Positions 44,145 through 52,595 of a stretch of DNA of 64,000 bases are shown here, one piece after another. The DNA lies in contig JAJFKW010000001.1 of NCBI GenBank assembly GCA_021773015.1, positions 3,145,305 through 3,209,304 of the forward strand, in the 5' to 3' direction. Numbering within the stretch: the first letter of the stretch is position 1; the number at the start of each line of letters is the position of its first letter. The position numbers and the translations under genes are program-made. This stretch comes from Woeseia sp. (GTDB lineage: Bacteria > Pseudomonadota > Gammaproteobacteria > Steroidobacterales > Woeseiaceae). Below the pieces are notes generated by a model that searched no databases, had not been told where the DNA came from, and was given only the letters and a program-made list of their open reading frames with translations.

Positions 44145-45638
44145 ATGAAAGACAAAATCAAGAAAGTGGTTGTCGTTGGTGGCGGCACAGCGGGTTGGAT
44201 GTCAGCGGCGCTGTTGAAGCGAGTGTTAGCCGCCGAGATCGATGTTGAACTCGTTGAGTCCGATGACATCGGTATTATTGGCGTCGGCGAGGCGACGATT
44301 CCACCCATTCAGCTCTTCAACAGCGTGCTTGGCCTCGACGAAGCCGAGTTTCTTCGTGAGACCAAAGCATCGATAAAACTCGCGATCCGCTTTGATAACT
44401 GGCGCGCAGAGGGCGATAGCTACTATCACACATTCGGCGCACCCGGTAGAAGTCAGGCGTTCTGTCATTTTCATCATTTCTGGACGCGTGCTCAACTGGC
44501 GGGTCACAAAACCAACCTCTGGGAATATGACCTGAATTACCTGTGCGCCGAAGCTAACAAGTTTGCCAAGTTGCAGGTCAATGACCAGGTTTGGGAAATG
44601 CCCTACGCGTATCATTTCGACGCGTCGTTGTACGGCCGATATTTGCGCCGCTACAGTGAGAAATTGGGCGTTGTCCGAACCGAGGGACTTGTCGAACAAG
44701 TCAATGTCGATTCCGAAAGTGGATTTGTGACGAGCCTGGTCCTAAAAAACGGTGGCGAACTGTCCGGCGACTTTTTCATTGATTGCTCCGGGGCCAGGGG
44801 ATTGCTCATCAACCAGAAACTAGAGACAGGCTTTGAAGACTGGGGGCACTGGTTGCCCTGTGATCGCGCGATGGCAGTACCGTCGGAGCGTTTTGAGAAA
44901 ACACTGCCGTACACGCGCTCCATCGCCCATTCGGCGGGCTGGCAATGGCGAATTCCGTTGCAGCATCGTAATGGCAACGGCCTTGTGTACAGCAGCAACT
45001 TCTACAGTGATGATGAGGCGGAAAAGATTCTGCTGGGGAATCTCGAATCGAACGCCATTGCCGAGCCGAAGATAATTCCGTTCAGAACAGGTCGGGTAAG
45101 CAAGCAGTGGAACCGCAATGTCGTCGCGGTTGGCCTATCGAGTGGGTTTCTCGAACCGTTGGAGTCGACCAGTATTCACTTAATTCAGTCTGCGATCGTG
45201 CGCTTGCTGACCTTGTTCCCGCATGCCGGTGTCACCCCGCAATTGACCGATGAATACAACCGGCAATCGCAGTTTGAGTACGAACTGATTCGCGATTTCA
45301 TCATCCTGCATTACCACCTGAATGAACGAGATGATAGCCAGTTCTGGCGAGATGTGCGCCACATGGATGTGCCCGAACGCATCACGCAAAAGATCGAGCT
45401 GTTCAAGGCGAACGGCACCTTGACCAAGGACAATCTCGACATTTTCCTTGAGCCCTCGTGGCTACAGGTAATGCTGGGTCAGGGCGTTGTTCCGGAGGAC
45501 TACCATCCGTTGGCTGATACTTTGAGCGATGAGCAGCTGAAGGAGAAATTGGCAAATACCAAGAAAACCAAGATGCAACCTATGCCTGAGATACCGAGCC
45601 ATGATGAGTTCCTGGCGATGTTCGGCAAGGCCAGTTGA
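44145..45638 (+). CDS. Tryptophan halogenase-family flavoprotein
   Basis: A 497-residue FADH2-dependent halogenase homologue. All diagnostic motifs are present: GGGTAGWM (12-19), the GEATIP segment (48-53), a lysine at 78 in the place of the catalytic Lys79 of PrnA, WQWRIP (266-271; the WxWxIP motif) and FLEPLEST with Glu340-Ser341. No signal peptide. Homologues are frequent next to TonB receptors in carbohydrate loci of Caulobacter, Xanthomonas and marine Gammaproteobacteria, where no halogenated product is known. It overlaps the GH43 gene by four bases, and so is co-translated with glycosidases. A role in free tryptophan halogenation is doubtful. Confidence 0.87.
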   Translation: MKDKIKKVVVVGGGTAGWMSAALLKRVLAAEIDVELVESDDIGIIGVGEATIPPIQLFNSVLGLDEAEFLRETKASIKLAIRFDNWRAEGDSYYHTFGAPGRSQAFCHFHHFWTRAQLAGHKTNLWEYDLNYLCAEANKFAKLQVNDQVWEMPYAYHFDASLYGRYLRRYSEKLGVVRTEGLVEQVNVDSESGFVTSLVLKNGGELSGDFFIDCSGARGLLINQKLETGFEDWGHWLPCDRAMAVPSERFEKTLPYTRSIAHSAGWQWRIPLQHRNGNGLVYSSNFYSDDEAEKILLGNLESNAIAEPKIIPFRTGRVSKQWNRNVVAVGLSSGFLEPLESTSIHLIQSAIVRLLTLFPHAGVTPQLTDEYNRQSQFEYELIRDFIILHYHLNERDDSQFWRDVRHMDVPERITQKIELFKANGTLTKDNLDIFLEPSWLQVMLGQGVVPEDYHPLADTLSDEQLKEKLANTKKTKMQPMPEIPSHDEFLAMFGKAS

Positions 45639-47410
45639 CGCAGGAGAGACCCGTTCGGACGCACACCGGCAGACTAAAGACCAAAATAGCCAGCGCCACA
45701 CTTGTCGTCATCGCAGGTCTACATTCGGTCGGCTGTTCACCTGAGTTTGGCGATGAACCGAAATCGAGTGCGGAGGTGTTCAGCAACCCGATCATTCCGG
45801 GTTTCGCACCAGACCCGTCAATCGTCAGAGTCGAAGGTGACTTCTACCTGATCAATTCGACCTTTGAGTATTTTCCGGGAATCCCGATCTATCACAGCAA
45901 CGACCTTGTTAACTGGGAGTTGATCGGCCACGCCTTGCATGAACCGGACGAGATTGAATTGCAGCGCGTGCAGTCAGGAAGTGGCATACACGCGTCGACG
46001 ATTCGCTATCACGATGGCACTTTTTACATTATTACGACGAACAACGTAGACGGTCGTATGGTGAATTTCATCGTGACAGCTACGGACCCGGCGGGTCCCT
46101 GGTCGGCACCTCACGTTCTCGACGGTGCGCCCGGTATCGATCCGTCCTTGTTGTTCGACGATGATGGCCGCGCCTGGTACGTCGGCAATCATATGCCGCC
46201 CGATCCGGAGTTCCCCGGACAAGCCGAGATATGGCTGCAGGAGTTGGATATTGAGCAGATGCGCCTCGTCGGGGAGCGGCATTACCTGTGGCGCGGCTGT
46301 TGCCAGGGTGTGTGGGCAGAAGGACCTCACATCTACAAGAAAGACGGCTACTACTATTTGTTGATTTCTGAAGGTGGCACCGCGTATGAACATGCGATGG
46401 CCGTCGCGATCAGCAAAGACATTAGAGGTCCGTATCTGAATAATCCGCGCAACCCGGTGCTCTCGCATCGGCAATTCAGTTACGACTATCCGATTACCGG
46501 CGTTGGACATGCGGATCTCGTGGAGCTTGCTGATGGACGTTGGTATTCGGTGGCGCTGGGATGGCGACTCGTCGATGGCGTACACGGGTTGTTGGGCCGC
46601 GAGACATTTCTGTTGCCCGTGACCTGGGAAACCGAACCTTATGCCTGGAAAGCTGAAAAGCTGACGTTTCCGGTGTTCGCGCCTTTGACCGGCAAAATTG
46701 AACTGCACACACCGCTACCATTCGCCGGTATCCGCCAGAATGACGAACTGGCTTTTCACGATGATTTCGACGGCTCGACGCTGCGGCACGAATGGAATTT
46801 TAGGCGCGCACCGGAGACGAAGTTTCACGACCTGCAACAATCGCCGGGTACGCTGCGGCTTTTTTTTCAGGCAGCCGCGATCGGCGAGGGCGAGCAATAC
46901 TCTTTCGTTGGCATTCGCCAGCGTCACTTTCAGTTTGAGGCTGTCACGAAAATGCATTTTTCCCCAGCAGCAAAAGGTGAGGAAGCTGGCATTTGCGCCT
47001 TGCTGAATGATCGCTCGGCGTTCTTGCTTACAGTAGGAAGAAACGACGAGGGCGACGTCTTGCGACTAGCGCATAACGTAAACGGTGAGCGTACCGATAT
47101 TGCCGCGGTCGATATTAACGCGGTTGATCTATTCCTCAAAGTGACCGGCGACTATCTGAGCTACCGGTTTTACTATTCAGAAGATGGCAGTCGCTGGACT
47201 CGTCTGGGTGGCGAAATTGATGGTACAGCGCTTTCGCCAGCGGTTGTTGGTGGCTACAACTACACCGGCGTGTACATAGGGCTGTACGCGTCTGCCAACA
47301 AGAGAGCGTCCGATAACCACGCGGACTTTGGTTTCTTCAACTACAAACCGACCGCGATCTCGCGAGACGACTGGTTTCACAGGCAGATGCTCAATGAAAA
47401 AGACCACTAA
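45635..47410 (+). CDS. GH43 glycoside hydrolase (xylosidase/arabinofuranosidase type), lipoprotein
   Basis: A 591-residue lipoprotein with a lipobox near GLHSVGC (Cys34). The five-bladed GH43 domain has the three carboxylates in FAPDPSIVR, GIDPSLLFDDDG and WAEGPHIYKKDGYYYL. A C-terminal beta-sandwich (about 390-575; FDDFDGSTLRHEWNF) resembles that of beta-xylosidases of this family. Its usual targets are xylosyl or arabinosyl bonds, so it widens an otherwise alpha-glucan locus to hemicellulose-type side chains. Start is TTG overlapping the halogenase stop (TTGA), with no strong ribosome-binding site, consistent with coupling. Confidence 0.83.
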   Translation: MTQERPVRTHTGRLKTKIASATLVVIAGLHSVGCSPEFGDEPKSSAEVFSNPIIPGFAPDPSIVRVEGDFYLINSTFEYFPGIPIYHSNDLVNWELIGHALHEPDEIELQRVQSGSGIHASTIRYHDGTFYIITTNNVDGRMVNFIVTATDPAGPWSAPHVLDGAPGIDPSLLFDDDGRAWYVGNHMPPDPEFPGQAEIWLQELDIEQMRLVGERHYLWRGCCQGVWAEGPHIYKKDGYYYLLISEGGTAYEHAMAVAISKDIRGPYLNNPRNPVLSHRQFSYDYPITGVGHADLVELADGRWYSVALGWRLVDGVHGLLGRETFLLPVTWETEPYAWKAEKLTFPVFAPLTGKIELHTPLPFAGIRQNDELAFHDDFDGSTLRHEWNFRRAPETKFHDLQQSPGTLRLFFQAAAIGEGEQYSFVGIRQRHFQFEAVTKMHFSPAAKGEEAGICALLNDRSAFLLTVGRNDEGDVLRLAHNVNGERTDIAAVDINAVDLFLKVTGDYLSYRFYYSEDGSRWTRLGGEIDGTALSPAVVGGYNYTGVYIGLYASANKRASDNHADFGFFNYKPTAISRDDWFHRQMLNEKDH

Positions 47411-48338
47411 ATTATCTACCCTCGTTGGACTTGCGCTGCTGGCGCCCAGCTTCGCGAAAAGTGCCGAGCCAACGGCGTACAAGCTTTACTACCTCGGCGG
47501 CCAATCGAATATGGAGGGTTTCGGTTTTGCAGGCGAGCTGGCAGACGGCGCCGCAATCGTGTCCCGAAACGTAATGATTTTCACGGGGCAGGTGGCGCTC
47601 GACAATGAAACGCACGGTGGCGTTGGTATTTGGGAATTTCTGCAACCCGGACATGGAACAGGCTTCAAGACGGATGGCATTAAGAATCAGTTGTCTGACC
47701 GTTTCGGTCCCGAATTACTTTTTGGCCAAACGATGGCGATACGTTTGCCTGGCAAAAAGATCGCGATAATCAAATATGCACTCGGTGGATCGGGCCTCGC
47801 CGACGGTGTTGGATTTGGTAATTGGCACCCGGACTTTTCGAAGGGCGCTGGCAACAATCAATACGATCACTTTCTTACAACGCTACGTAATGCTTCCGCC
47901 CAGTCTGACGTCGATGGCGATGGTGTTGCCGATCGTCTGGTGCCATCTGGAATTGTATGGATGCAGGGCGAGGCTGACGCTTACCATAGTCAGGCGGCGG
48001 CGGATGAGTACCGTACGAATATTCAACGCTTAATGGGTCTGGTAAGGGCAGCTCTGCGGGTTGACGACTTGCCGTTGGTTGTCGGCAAAATTACCGATTC
48101 GGGAATGTCGGACGATGGCACTGTCATGGATTACATTGAAACGGTGCAACAGGCCCAGCAGGACTTTGTGAACAATGATGTCTGCGCGACTTATGTGACA
48201 GTGACAGAAGATTTCGATTATCTGGACGATGGCTGGCACTACAATACGGATGGGTTTGTGCGTCTCGGTACGGCGTTTGCTGTCGCGATGCACGAGCTTG
48301 AGCAGAGATGCGCGAGTGTGCACAACACTACGCCATAG
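47394..48338 (+). CDS. SASA-domain carbohydrate acetylesterase (CE6-like)
   Basis: A 314-residue exported esterase with a signal peptide ending near SFAKSAEP. The SGNH-like SASA domain shows the nucleophile Ser38 in GGQSNMEG, a WMQGEADA block and the Asp/His pair in LDDGWHYNTDG. Family members remove acetyl groups from xylan or sialic acids. It overlaps the GH43 gene by 17 bases, so the two probably act together on acetylated side chains. Its last 34 codons plus about 45 downstream bases are repeated at 50214. Confidence 0.85.
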   Translation: MKKTTKLSTLVGLALLAPSFAKSAEPTAYKLYYLGGQSNMEGFGFAGELADGAAIVSRNVMIFTGQVALDNETHGGVGIWEFLQPGHGTGFKTDGIKNQLSDRFGPELLFGQTMAIRLPGKKIAIIKYALGGSGLADGVGFGNWHPDFSKGAGNNQYDHFLTTLRNASAQSDVDGDGVADRLVPSGIVWMQGEADAYHSQAAADEYRTNIQRLMGLVRAALRVDDLPLVVGKITDSGMSDDGTVMDYIETVQQAQQDFVNNDVCATYVTVTEDFDYLDDGWHYNTDGFVRLGTAFAVAMHELEQRCASVHNTTP

Positions 48339-48347
48339 GTTTGTCAA

Positions 48348-48383
48348 TCACTCGCTGAGCAGCCAGGTGAGTTGATCATCGAT
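48348..48383 (-). pseudogene. Tail of a deleted esterase gene (about 11 codons)
   Basis: On the minus strand the frame DDQLTWLLSE and stop matches the end of the larger esterase fragment at 50325 (DDQLAWLLGE). It lies just past the acetylesterase stop, so an esterase gene once converged on it. The rest has been replaced by the region leading into the amylase gene. Confidence 0.5.
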
Positions 48384-48456
48384 CCTTCAACGACAACAGT
48401 GTGTTGGGCGCTGGTCGGCCAGAAGGCATCATTCGAATTTTCATGACGTGCGGTAA

Positions 48457-48470
48457 TGAATACGAATGCA
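48457..48470. promoter_or_regulatory. LacI-type operator upstream of lipoprotein amylase
   Basis: TGAATACGAATGCA matches the locus consensus TGNATACGNNTNCA. Its centre lies 35.5 bp before the start of a predicted extended -10 box (TGCTAAACT, hexamer 48499-48504), the same distance as in the two paired-operator promoters. The predicted transcription start falls on or next to the start codon. Confidence 0.6.
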
Positions 48471-48510
48471 TCGCGCTGTTGGTCCGGCCGCCCGCTGCTA
48501 AACTGCCGTG

Positions 48511-50196
48511 ATGATAAAAACATTCCGATTGTTACTATTATTGCTGACGATATCGCTTGCTGGCTGCGGGAACGACGCGCCGCCGCCTTCAACGAAACCC
48601 AGCGTTGGTAACGTTGATCCGTTTTGGAGAAACGCTGTCGTCTATTTCATCATGACCGACCGCTTCCACAATGGCGATCCCAGCAACGATACTAGTGTGG
48701 GGCGAACGCAGGATGGCGGAGTTCTCAGGGGTTTCTCTGGCGGAGATATCAAAGGAATAACACAGAAAATCGACTCAGGTTACTTTTCCGCACTCGGTGT
48801 GGACGCCATCTGGACAACACCATTGATCGAGAATATTCATGGCGCCGTCGAGGATGAGTATGGCAAGACTTACGCCTATCACGGTTACTGGCCAAAAGAC
48901 TGGACTGCCGTGGACCCAAATTTCGGTACGGAGAACGACCTTCGTGAGCTAATCGAAACGGCGCACGGGAAGGGCATTCGCGTGCTGGCGGATGTGATCA
49001 TAAACCATACCGGTCCTGCAACGTCGAACGATGTCGCTTGGCCGGAAGATTGGGTCCGAGGCGGTCCGCCGTGCGAGTGGGATAGTTATGAACACATCGC
49101 CGATTGCACCATTGTGGAGACGTTGCCGGACATCGTTACGGAGCGGAATGATGAGGTCGAGCTGCCTCAATTTCTTGTCGAGAAGTGGCGAAAAGAAGGA
49201 CGCCTGGAACAAGAAGTCACAGAGCTGGATGAGTTCTTCGCACGCACTGAATATCCGCGGGCACCGAAGTACTACATTATCAAGTGGCTGACGGATTGGG
49301 TGCGTGACTACGGTATAGACGGATTTCGCGTCGATACGGCTAAACACGTTGATGCGGCAGTGTGGCAGGAGCTACGAATCGAGGCGGAGAAGGCGCTGGC
49401 CGAATGGCGACGCGACAACCCGCACAAGAAAATCGATGATCGGCCATTCTTTATGGTTGGCGAAGTGATGAACTGGGGAATGCAGGGTTTCGAAAACGCA
49501 TCCACCGACGGCCGCGCATTCGACTATGGCGATCGCCAGGTCGATTTCTACAGCCATGGCTTCGATGCCCTTATCAATATGGGCTTCCCCACGCACGCTG
49601 CGTGGCCATACGAACGTTTGTTCGGCAAGTATTCGCAAGCGCTAAACGGAGGGCCACTAAACGGATTCGGCACACTGAATTACGTCACCTCGCACGATGA
49701 TCAAAACCCTTTTGACGCGGACCGGTCCAGAGCATGGGAATCTGCTACGAAGTTGATGTTGGCGCCCGGAGCGGTTCAGGTTTCCTACGGCGATGAAGTC
49801 GCCAGAGACATGACCGGTGAGGGCTCTACCGGCGATGCGTGGCTTCGAACAGAGATGAACTGGGTAACTGCAAAAACAGACGACGCAAAAACGCTGCTAG
49901 CTCACTGGCGCAAACTCGGCAAATATCGCCAGGCGCATCGTGCCGTCGGAGCCGGTGTGCATCGGAGGCTGCAGGAGGCACCTTACCTGTTTAGCCGCGT
50001 ACTTGATGAAGGCGACATCGATGATACGGTGCTAATTGGACTTGATTTGCCTACCGGCAAGAAGAAGATTTTTGTGCACGGCGTATTCGCCAACGGTACG
50101 AAACTGACGGACTACTATTCAGACCAGGTCGTGGTCGTCAAAAACGGTTACGTTAATCTGGATTCCACGTACCCGATTATGCTGCTTGGCGAATAG
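48511..50196 (+). CDS. Periplasmic lipoprotein alpha-amylase (GH13, MalS-like)
   Basis: A 561-residue GH13 amylase lipoprotein, lipobox SLAGC (Cys19). Catalytic residues in this numbering are Asp275 in GFRVDTAKH, Glu318 in MVGEVMNWG and Asp396 in VTSHDDQN. The order YFIMTDRFHNGDPSN and a long B-domain insertion with cysteines (PPCEW...ADCT) recall the periplasmic amylase MalS (GH13 subfamily 19). It probably trims imported maltodextrins. The ATG at 48511 follows a GTG at 48508; either may be used. There is almost no room for a ribosome-binding site between the predicted promoter and the start. Confidence 0.9.
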   Translation: MIKTFRLLLLLLTISLAGCGNDAPPPSTKPSVGNVDPFWRNAVVYFIMTDRFHNGDPSNDTSVGRTQDGGVLRGFSGGDIKGITQKIDSGYFSALGVDAIWTTPLIENIHGAVEDEYGKTYAYHGYWPKDWTAVDPNFGTENDLRELIETAHGKGIRVLADVIINHTGPATSNDVAWPEDWVRGGPPCEWDSYEHIADCTIVETLPDIVTERNDEVELPQFLVEKWRKEGRLEQEVTELDEFFARTEYPRAPKYYIIKWLTDWVRDYGIDGFRVDTAKHVDAAVWQELRIEAEKALAEWRRDNPHKKIDDRPFFMVGEVMNWGMQGFENASTDGRAFDYGDRQVDFYSHGFDALINMGFPTHAAWPYERLFGKYSQALNGGPLNGFGTLNYVTSHDDQNPFDADRSRAWESATKLMLAPGAVQVSYGDEVARDMTGEGSTGDAWLRTEMNWVTAKTDDAKTLLAHWRKLGKYRQAHRAVGAGVHRRLQEAPYLFSRVLDEGDIDDTVLIGLDLPTGKKKIFVHGVFANGTKLTDYYSDQVVVVKNGYVNLDSTYPIMLLGE

Positions 50197-50213
50197 AAGC
50201 GACGTGCAAGACA

Positions 50214-50315
50214 CACTACAACACGGATGGGTTTGTGCGTTTTGGCACGGCGTTTGCGGTTGCAATGAACGAGCTTGAGCAGAGATGCGCGAGTGTGCAT
50301 GACGCTACGCGATAA
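50214..50315 (+). pseudogene. Duplicated 3' end of the acetylesterase gene
   Basis: Thirty-three codons and a stop, beginning HYNTDGFVRFGTAFAVAM and then NELEQRCASVHDATR, repeat the end of the acetylesterase (HYNTDGFVRLGTAFAVAM and so on). The match continues past the stop to about 50359, with a constant offset of 1977 bases from 48237. No start or catalytic part is present. Confidence 0.85.
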
Positions 50316-50324
50316 GTTTGTCGA

Positions 50325-50530
50325 TCACTCGCCGAGCAACCAGGCGAGTTGATCATCGGGCCTTGCGCGCCATGCAGCTTCATTGTGTGCGGCTCCCGCG
50401 TACTCCTGAATTTGGAAGCCTTTTCCTTCAACCCGGTCCTGGGCCAGCAAGCAGTCACGGATGGCAATGTGCGTCAGTCGGTAATCCGCGTCAAAGGTTT
50501 CCGTGCCGTAGTCTTTGTCGACTATTGTCC
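50325..50530 (-). pseudogene. C-terminal fragment of an alpha/beta-hydrolase esterase
   Basis: The minus-strand frame reads DYGTETFDADYRLTHIAIRD, then CLLAQDRVEGKGFQI, then EYAGAAHNEAAWRARPDDQL and AWLLGE-stop. The GAAHNEAAW block resembles the catalytic-histidine region of Fes/esterase-D-like carbohydrate esterases. The N-terminal two-thirds are missing; upstream the frame is interrupted and joins another remnant. Confidence 0.65.
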
Positions 50531-50603
50531 CTGCATGATGGCTCTCATCGCTTCATAGAAGCCGACGTTGTCGTACAGGCTTTTCGTCACGACAGCATAC
50601 TGC
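50522..50603 (-). pseudogene. Possible GH13 fragment
   Basis: Directly after the stop of the amylase at 50604, the minus strand encodes YAVVTKSLYDNVGFYEAM and RAIMQGQ, then a stop. The LYDxVGxY...R....G pattern resembles the LYDKVGMYDTIRQVTRG segment in the GH13 part of the fusion enzyme at 54564. It looks like a scrap of a deleted or recombined amylase gene; the match is short. Confidence 0.35.
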
Positions 50604-52469
50604 CTAGTCGATTATTTCAAGCAAAAGAACCGAGCGCGGCCTGAGCATCAGTGGCTTGCTGACGTCGTGGCGGTCGCCACTGATGATGTCGATTGCTTGA
50701 TGCTTACCCGCCAACCGCTCCGCGAATTGTTCGACTGGCAAGTCAACGCTGTCTTCGCCGCGATTCATGACGACCATGACGGTGTCATTATTATTGTAAC
50801 GAAAGTAGGTATAGACCTCGCCTCGAGGTGCATAGTGCATGAGCATGCCGTTGTGAATAACTTTACTGCGCTTGCGCCAGTTTAAAAGATCCTTCACTAA
50901 TTGTTGTGCCGAAAGTTCCTTGTCGGTTAGTCCATCGCCCGTGAATGCGTTGCGTTGATCGCCCTCCCAGCCTCCGGGGAAATCGCTGCGAATTACACCG
51001 TGGCTTTCAGTTCCAGGATTGGCCATCAGGACTTCGGTCCCGTAGTAAATTTGTGGAATACCACGCATGGTCAGATTAAAGACAATCGCCATGCGAAAAA
51101 GGTCATCATCCTCATTGACCTGAGAGTAGATTCGACTCATGTCATGATTGTCTGGAAATATCACCAAATTTTGCGGTTCTGGATACAGGAAATCTGTAGC
51201 GAGCAATTCATAAAGTGGTGTCCATGCACTACCCCACTGCGGAGTTTCGGCATTCAACACGTTTGTGAGCACGATCTGTGTCGGGAAATCCATGAGGCTC
51301 GGCAGCCAAGACTGATAGCCGTCGTGATTTTTCTTGCCTGCCTGCCAGTAGGAAACGATATTCGGATTGGCGCTCCATTCTTCGCCTACAATATTGAAAT
51401 CTGGATATTCATCCATAATGCGACGCGACCACTCGCTCATGAAATGCTTGTCGGGATAAGGGTATGTGTCTTGGCGAATCCCTGCGAGACCGAGATACTC
51501 GACCCACCAAATCGAGTTTTGGATCAAGTAATCGGCGAGCAACGGGTTGCGTTGGTTAAGGTCCGGCATATCGTCTGAAAACCAGCCGTCTGCGTGGGCA
51601 CGCTTGTCAAACCCCGATGCATACGGGTCCTGATGGGTCGTGCGTGCATGGGTAGTGATGCTGGGCGCGTCCTGAAAGTTCAACCAGTCGTCAGTTGGCA
51701 GGTCGTCCATCCACCAGTGTTCGCGACCAATGTGGTTGACGATGACATCCATAATTACGCCGATGCCCTTTCGTTTCGCGTCGGCGACCAGTTGCAGATA
51801 GAGCTCGTTACTACCAAAGCGCGGATCGACAGTGTAGTAGTCGGTCGTTGCGTAGCCATGATACGACCAGCGCGGCATCGCGTTTTCCAGCACGGGATTG
51901 ATCCAAATTGCCGTAAATCCCATTTCACCGATGTAGTCGAGACTAGATGAGATACCTGCGATATCCCCACCGTGGCGGCCGTATTCTGCGCTACGATTCA
52001 GAGGGTCTCGATAGCCGTCAACAGAATCGTTAGTCGGGTCGCCATTAACAAATCGATCCGGCGTAATCAGGTAGATCGAATCAGCGGCGGTAAATCCTGT
52101 GGCGTGCGTCGGATCAGAAATCTTTGAACGCAGTTCGTACCTGTATACCAGCACGTCGCCCGCTCCGTTGAACTGAATGTCCAGTTCCCCCACCGGTGCC
52201 TCTGCATTAATTTGCAGGTAGATGAACAGGTAGTTGTCGCTCTTGACGCGTTCGACGCGAGCCACCTTAACGCCGGGGTAGTCAACGGACGGTGTCAGAT
52301 TGCTGATGTTGTCGCCGTGGATCAGGAGCTGAAGTTCCTGATGTTTGAAACCCTGCCACCAAAAAGGTGGCTCCACCCGATCGATTGACGCGGTCTGGGC
52401 TGAGCACGCCGAAATTATGGCCAGGTTGAGTAGAATAGCGCTAACAAATGTGGACAGAATTCTCGTCAC
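50604..52469 (-). CDS. Periplasmic cyclomaltodextrinase/neopullulanase-like GH13
   Basis: A 621-residue GH13 enzyme with a signal peptide (cleavage or lipidation near IISACSAQT). It has an N-terminal cyclomaltodextrinase beta-sandwich (about 28-118; IDRVEPPFWWQGF), the catalytic barrel and a C-terminal domain. Catalytic residues are Asp334 in GIRQDTYPY, Glu363 in IVGEEW and Asp443 in FPDNHDMSR. Similar enzymes (SusA, Flavobacterium cyclomaltodextrinase) open cyclodextrins and cut pullulan in the periplasm. GTG start behind GAGGAG. A LacI-type operator lies 56-69 bp upstream. Confidence 0.9.
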   Translation of the reverse strand: MTRILSTFVSAILLNLAIISACSAQTASIDRVEPPFWWQGFKHQELQLLIHGDNISNLTPSVDYPGVKVARVERVKSDNYLFIYLQINAEAPVGELDIQFNGAGDVLVYRYELRSKISDPTHATGFTAADSIYLITPDRFVNGDPTNDSVDGYRDPLNRSAEYGRHGGDIAGISSSLDYIGEMGFTAIWINPVLENAMPRWSYHGYATTDYYTVDPRFGSNELYLQLVADAKRKGIGVIMDVIVNHIGREHWWMDDLPTDDWLNFQDAPSITTHARTTHQDPYASGFDKRAHADGWFSDDMPDLNQRNPLLADYLIQNSIWWVEYLGLAGIRQDTYPYPDKHFMSEWSRRIMDEYPDFNIVGEEWSANPNIVSYWQAGKKNHDGYQSWLPSLMDFPTQIVLTNVLNAETPQWGSAWTPLYELLATDFLYPEPQNLVIFPDNHDMSRIYSQVNEDDDLFRMAIVFNLTMRGIPQIYYGTEVLMANPGTESHGVIRSDFPGGWEGDQRNAFTGDGLTDKELSAQQLVKDLLNWRKRSKVIHNGMLMHYAPRGEVYTYFRYNNNDTVMVVMNRGEDSVDLPVEQFAERLAGKHQAIDIISGDRHDVSKPLMLRPRSVLLLEIID

Positions 52470-52524
52470 GATTGCTCCTCACGTTCGAGCTATAAATAGT
52501 GTCACTTGCCGGATTCCTAGGGGA

Positions 52525-52538
52525 TGAATACGTTTGCA
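52525..52538. promoter_or_regulatory. LacI-type operator upstream of cyclomaltodextrinase gene
   Basis: TGAATACGTTTGCA (plus-strand reading) is identical to the operator at 58869. On the minus strand the AT-rich stretch ACTATTTATAGC (52500-52489), which offers several overlapping -10 candidates, begins about 32-37 bp downstream of the operator centre, in line with the other promoters. Confidence 0.6.
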
Positions 52539-52595
52539 ATTGGGCGTTGTGAAAAAAGCGATTTGCCGATACCCAGTCAACCCCTACTTGTGGGA

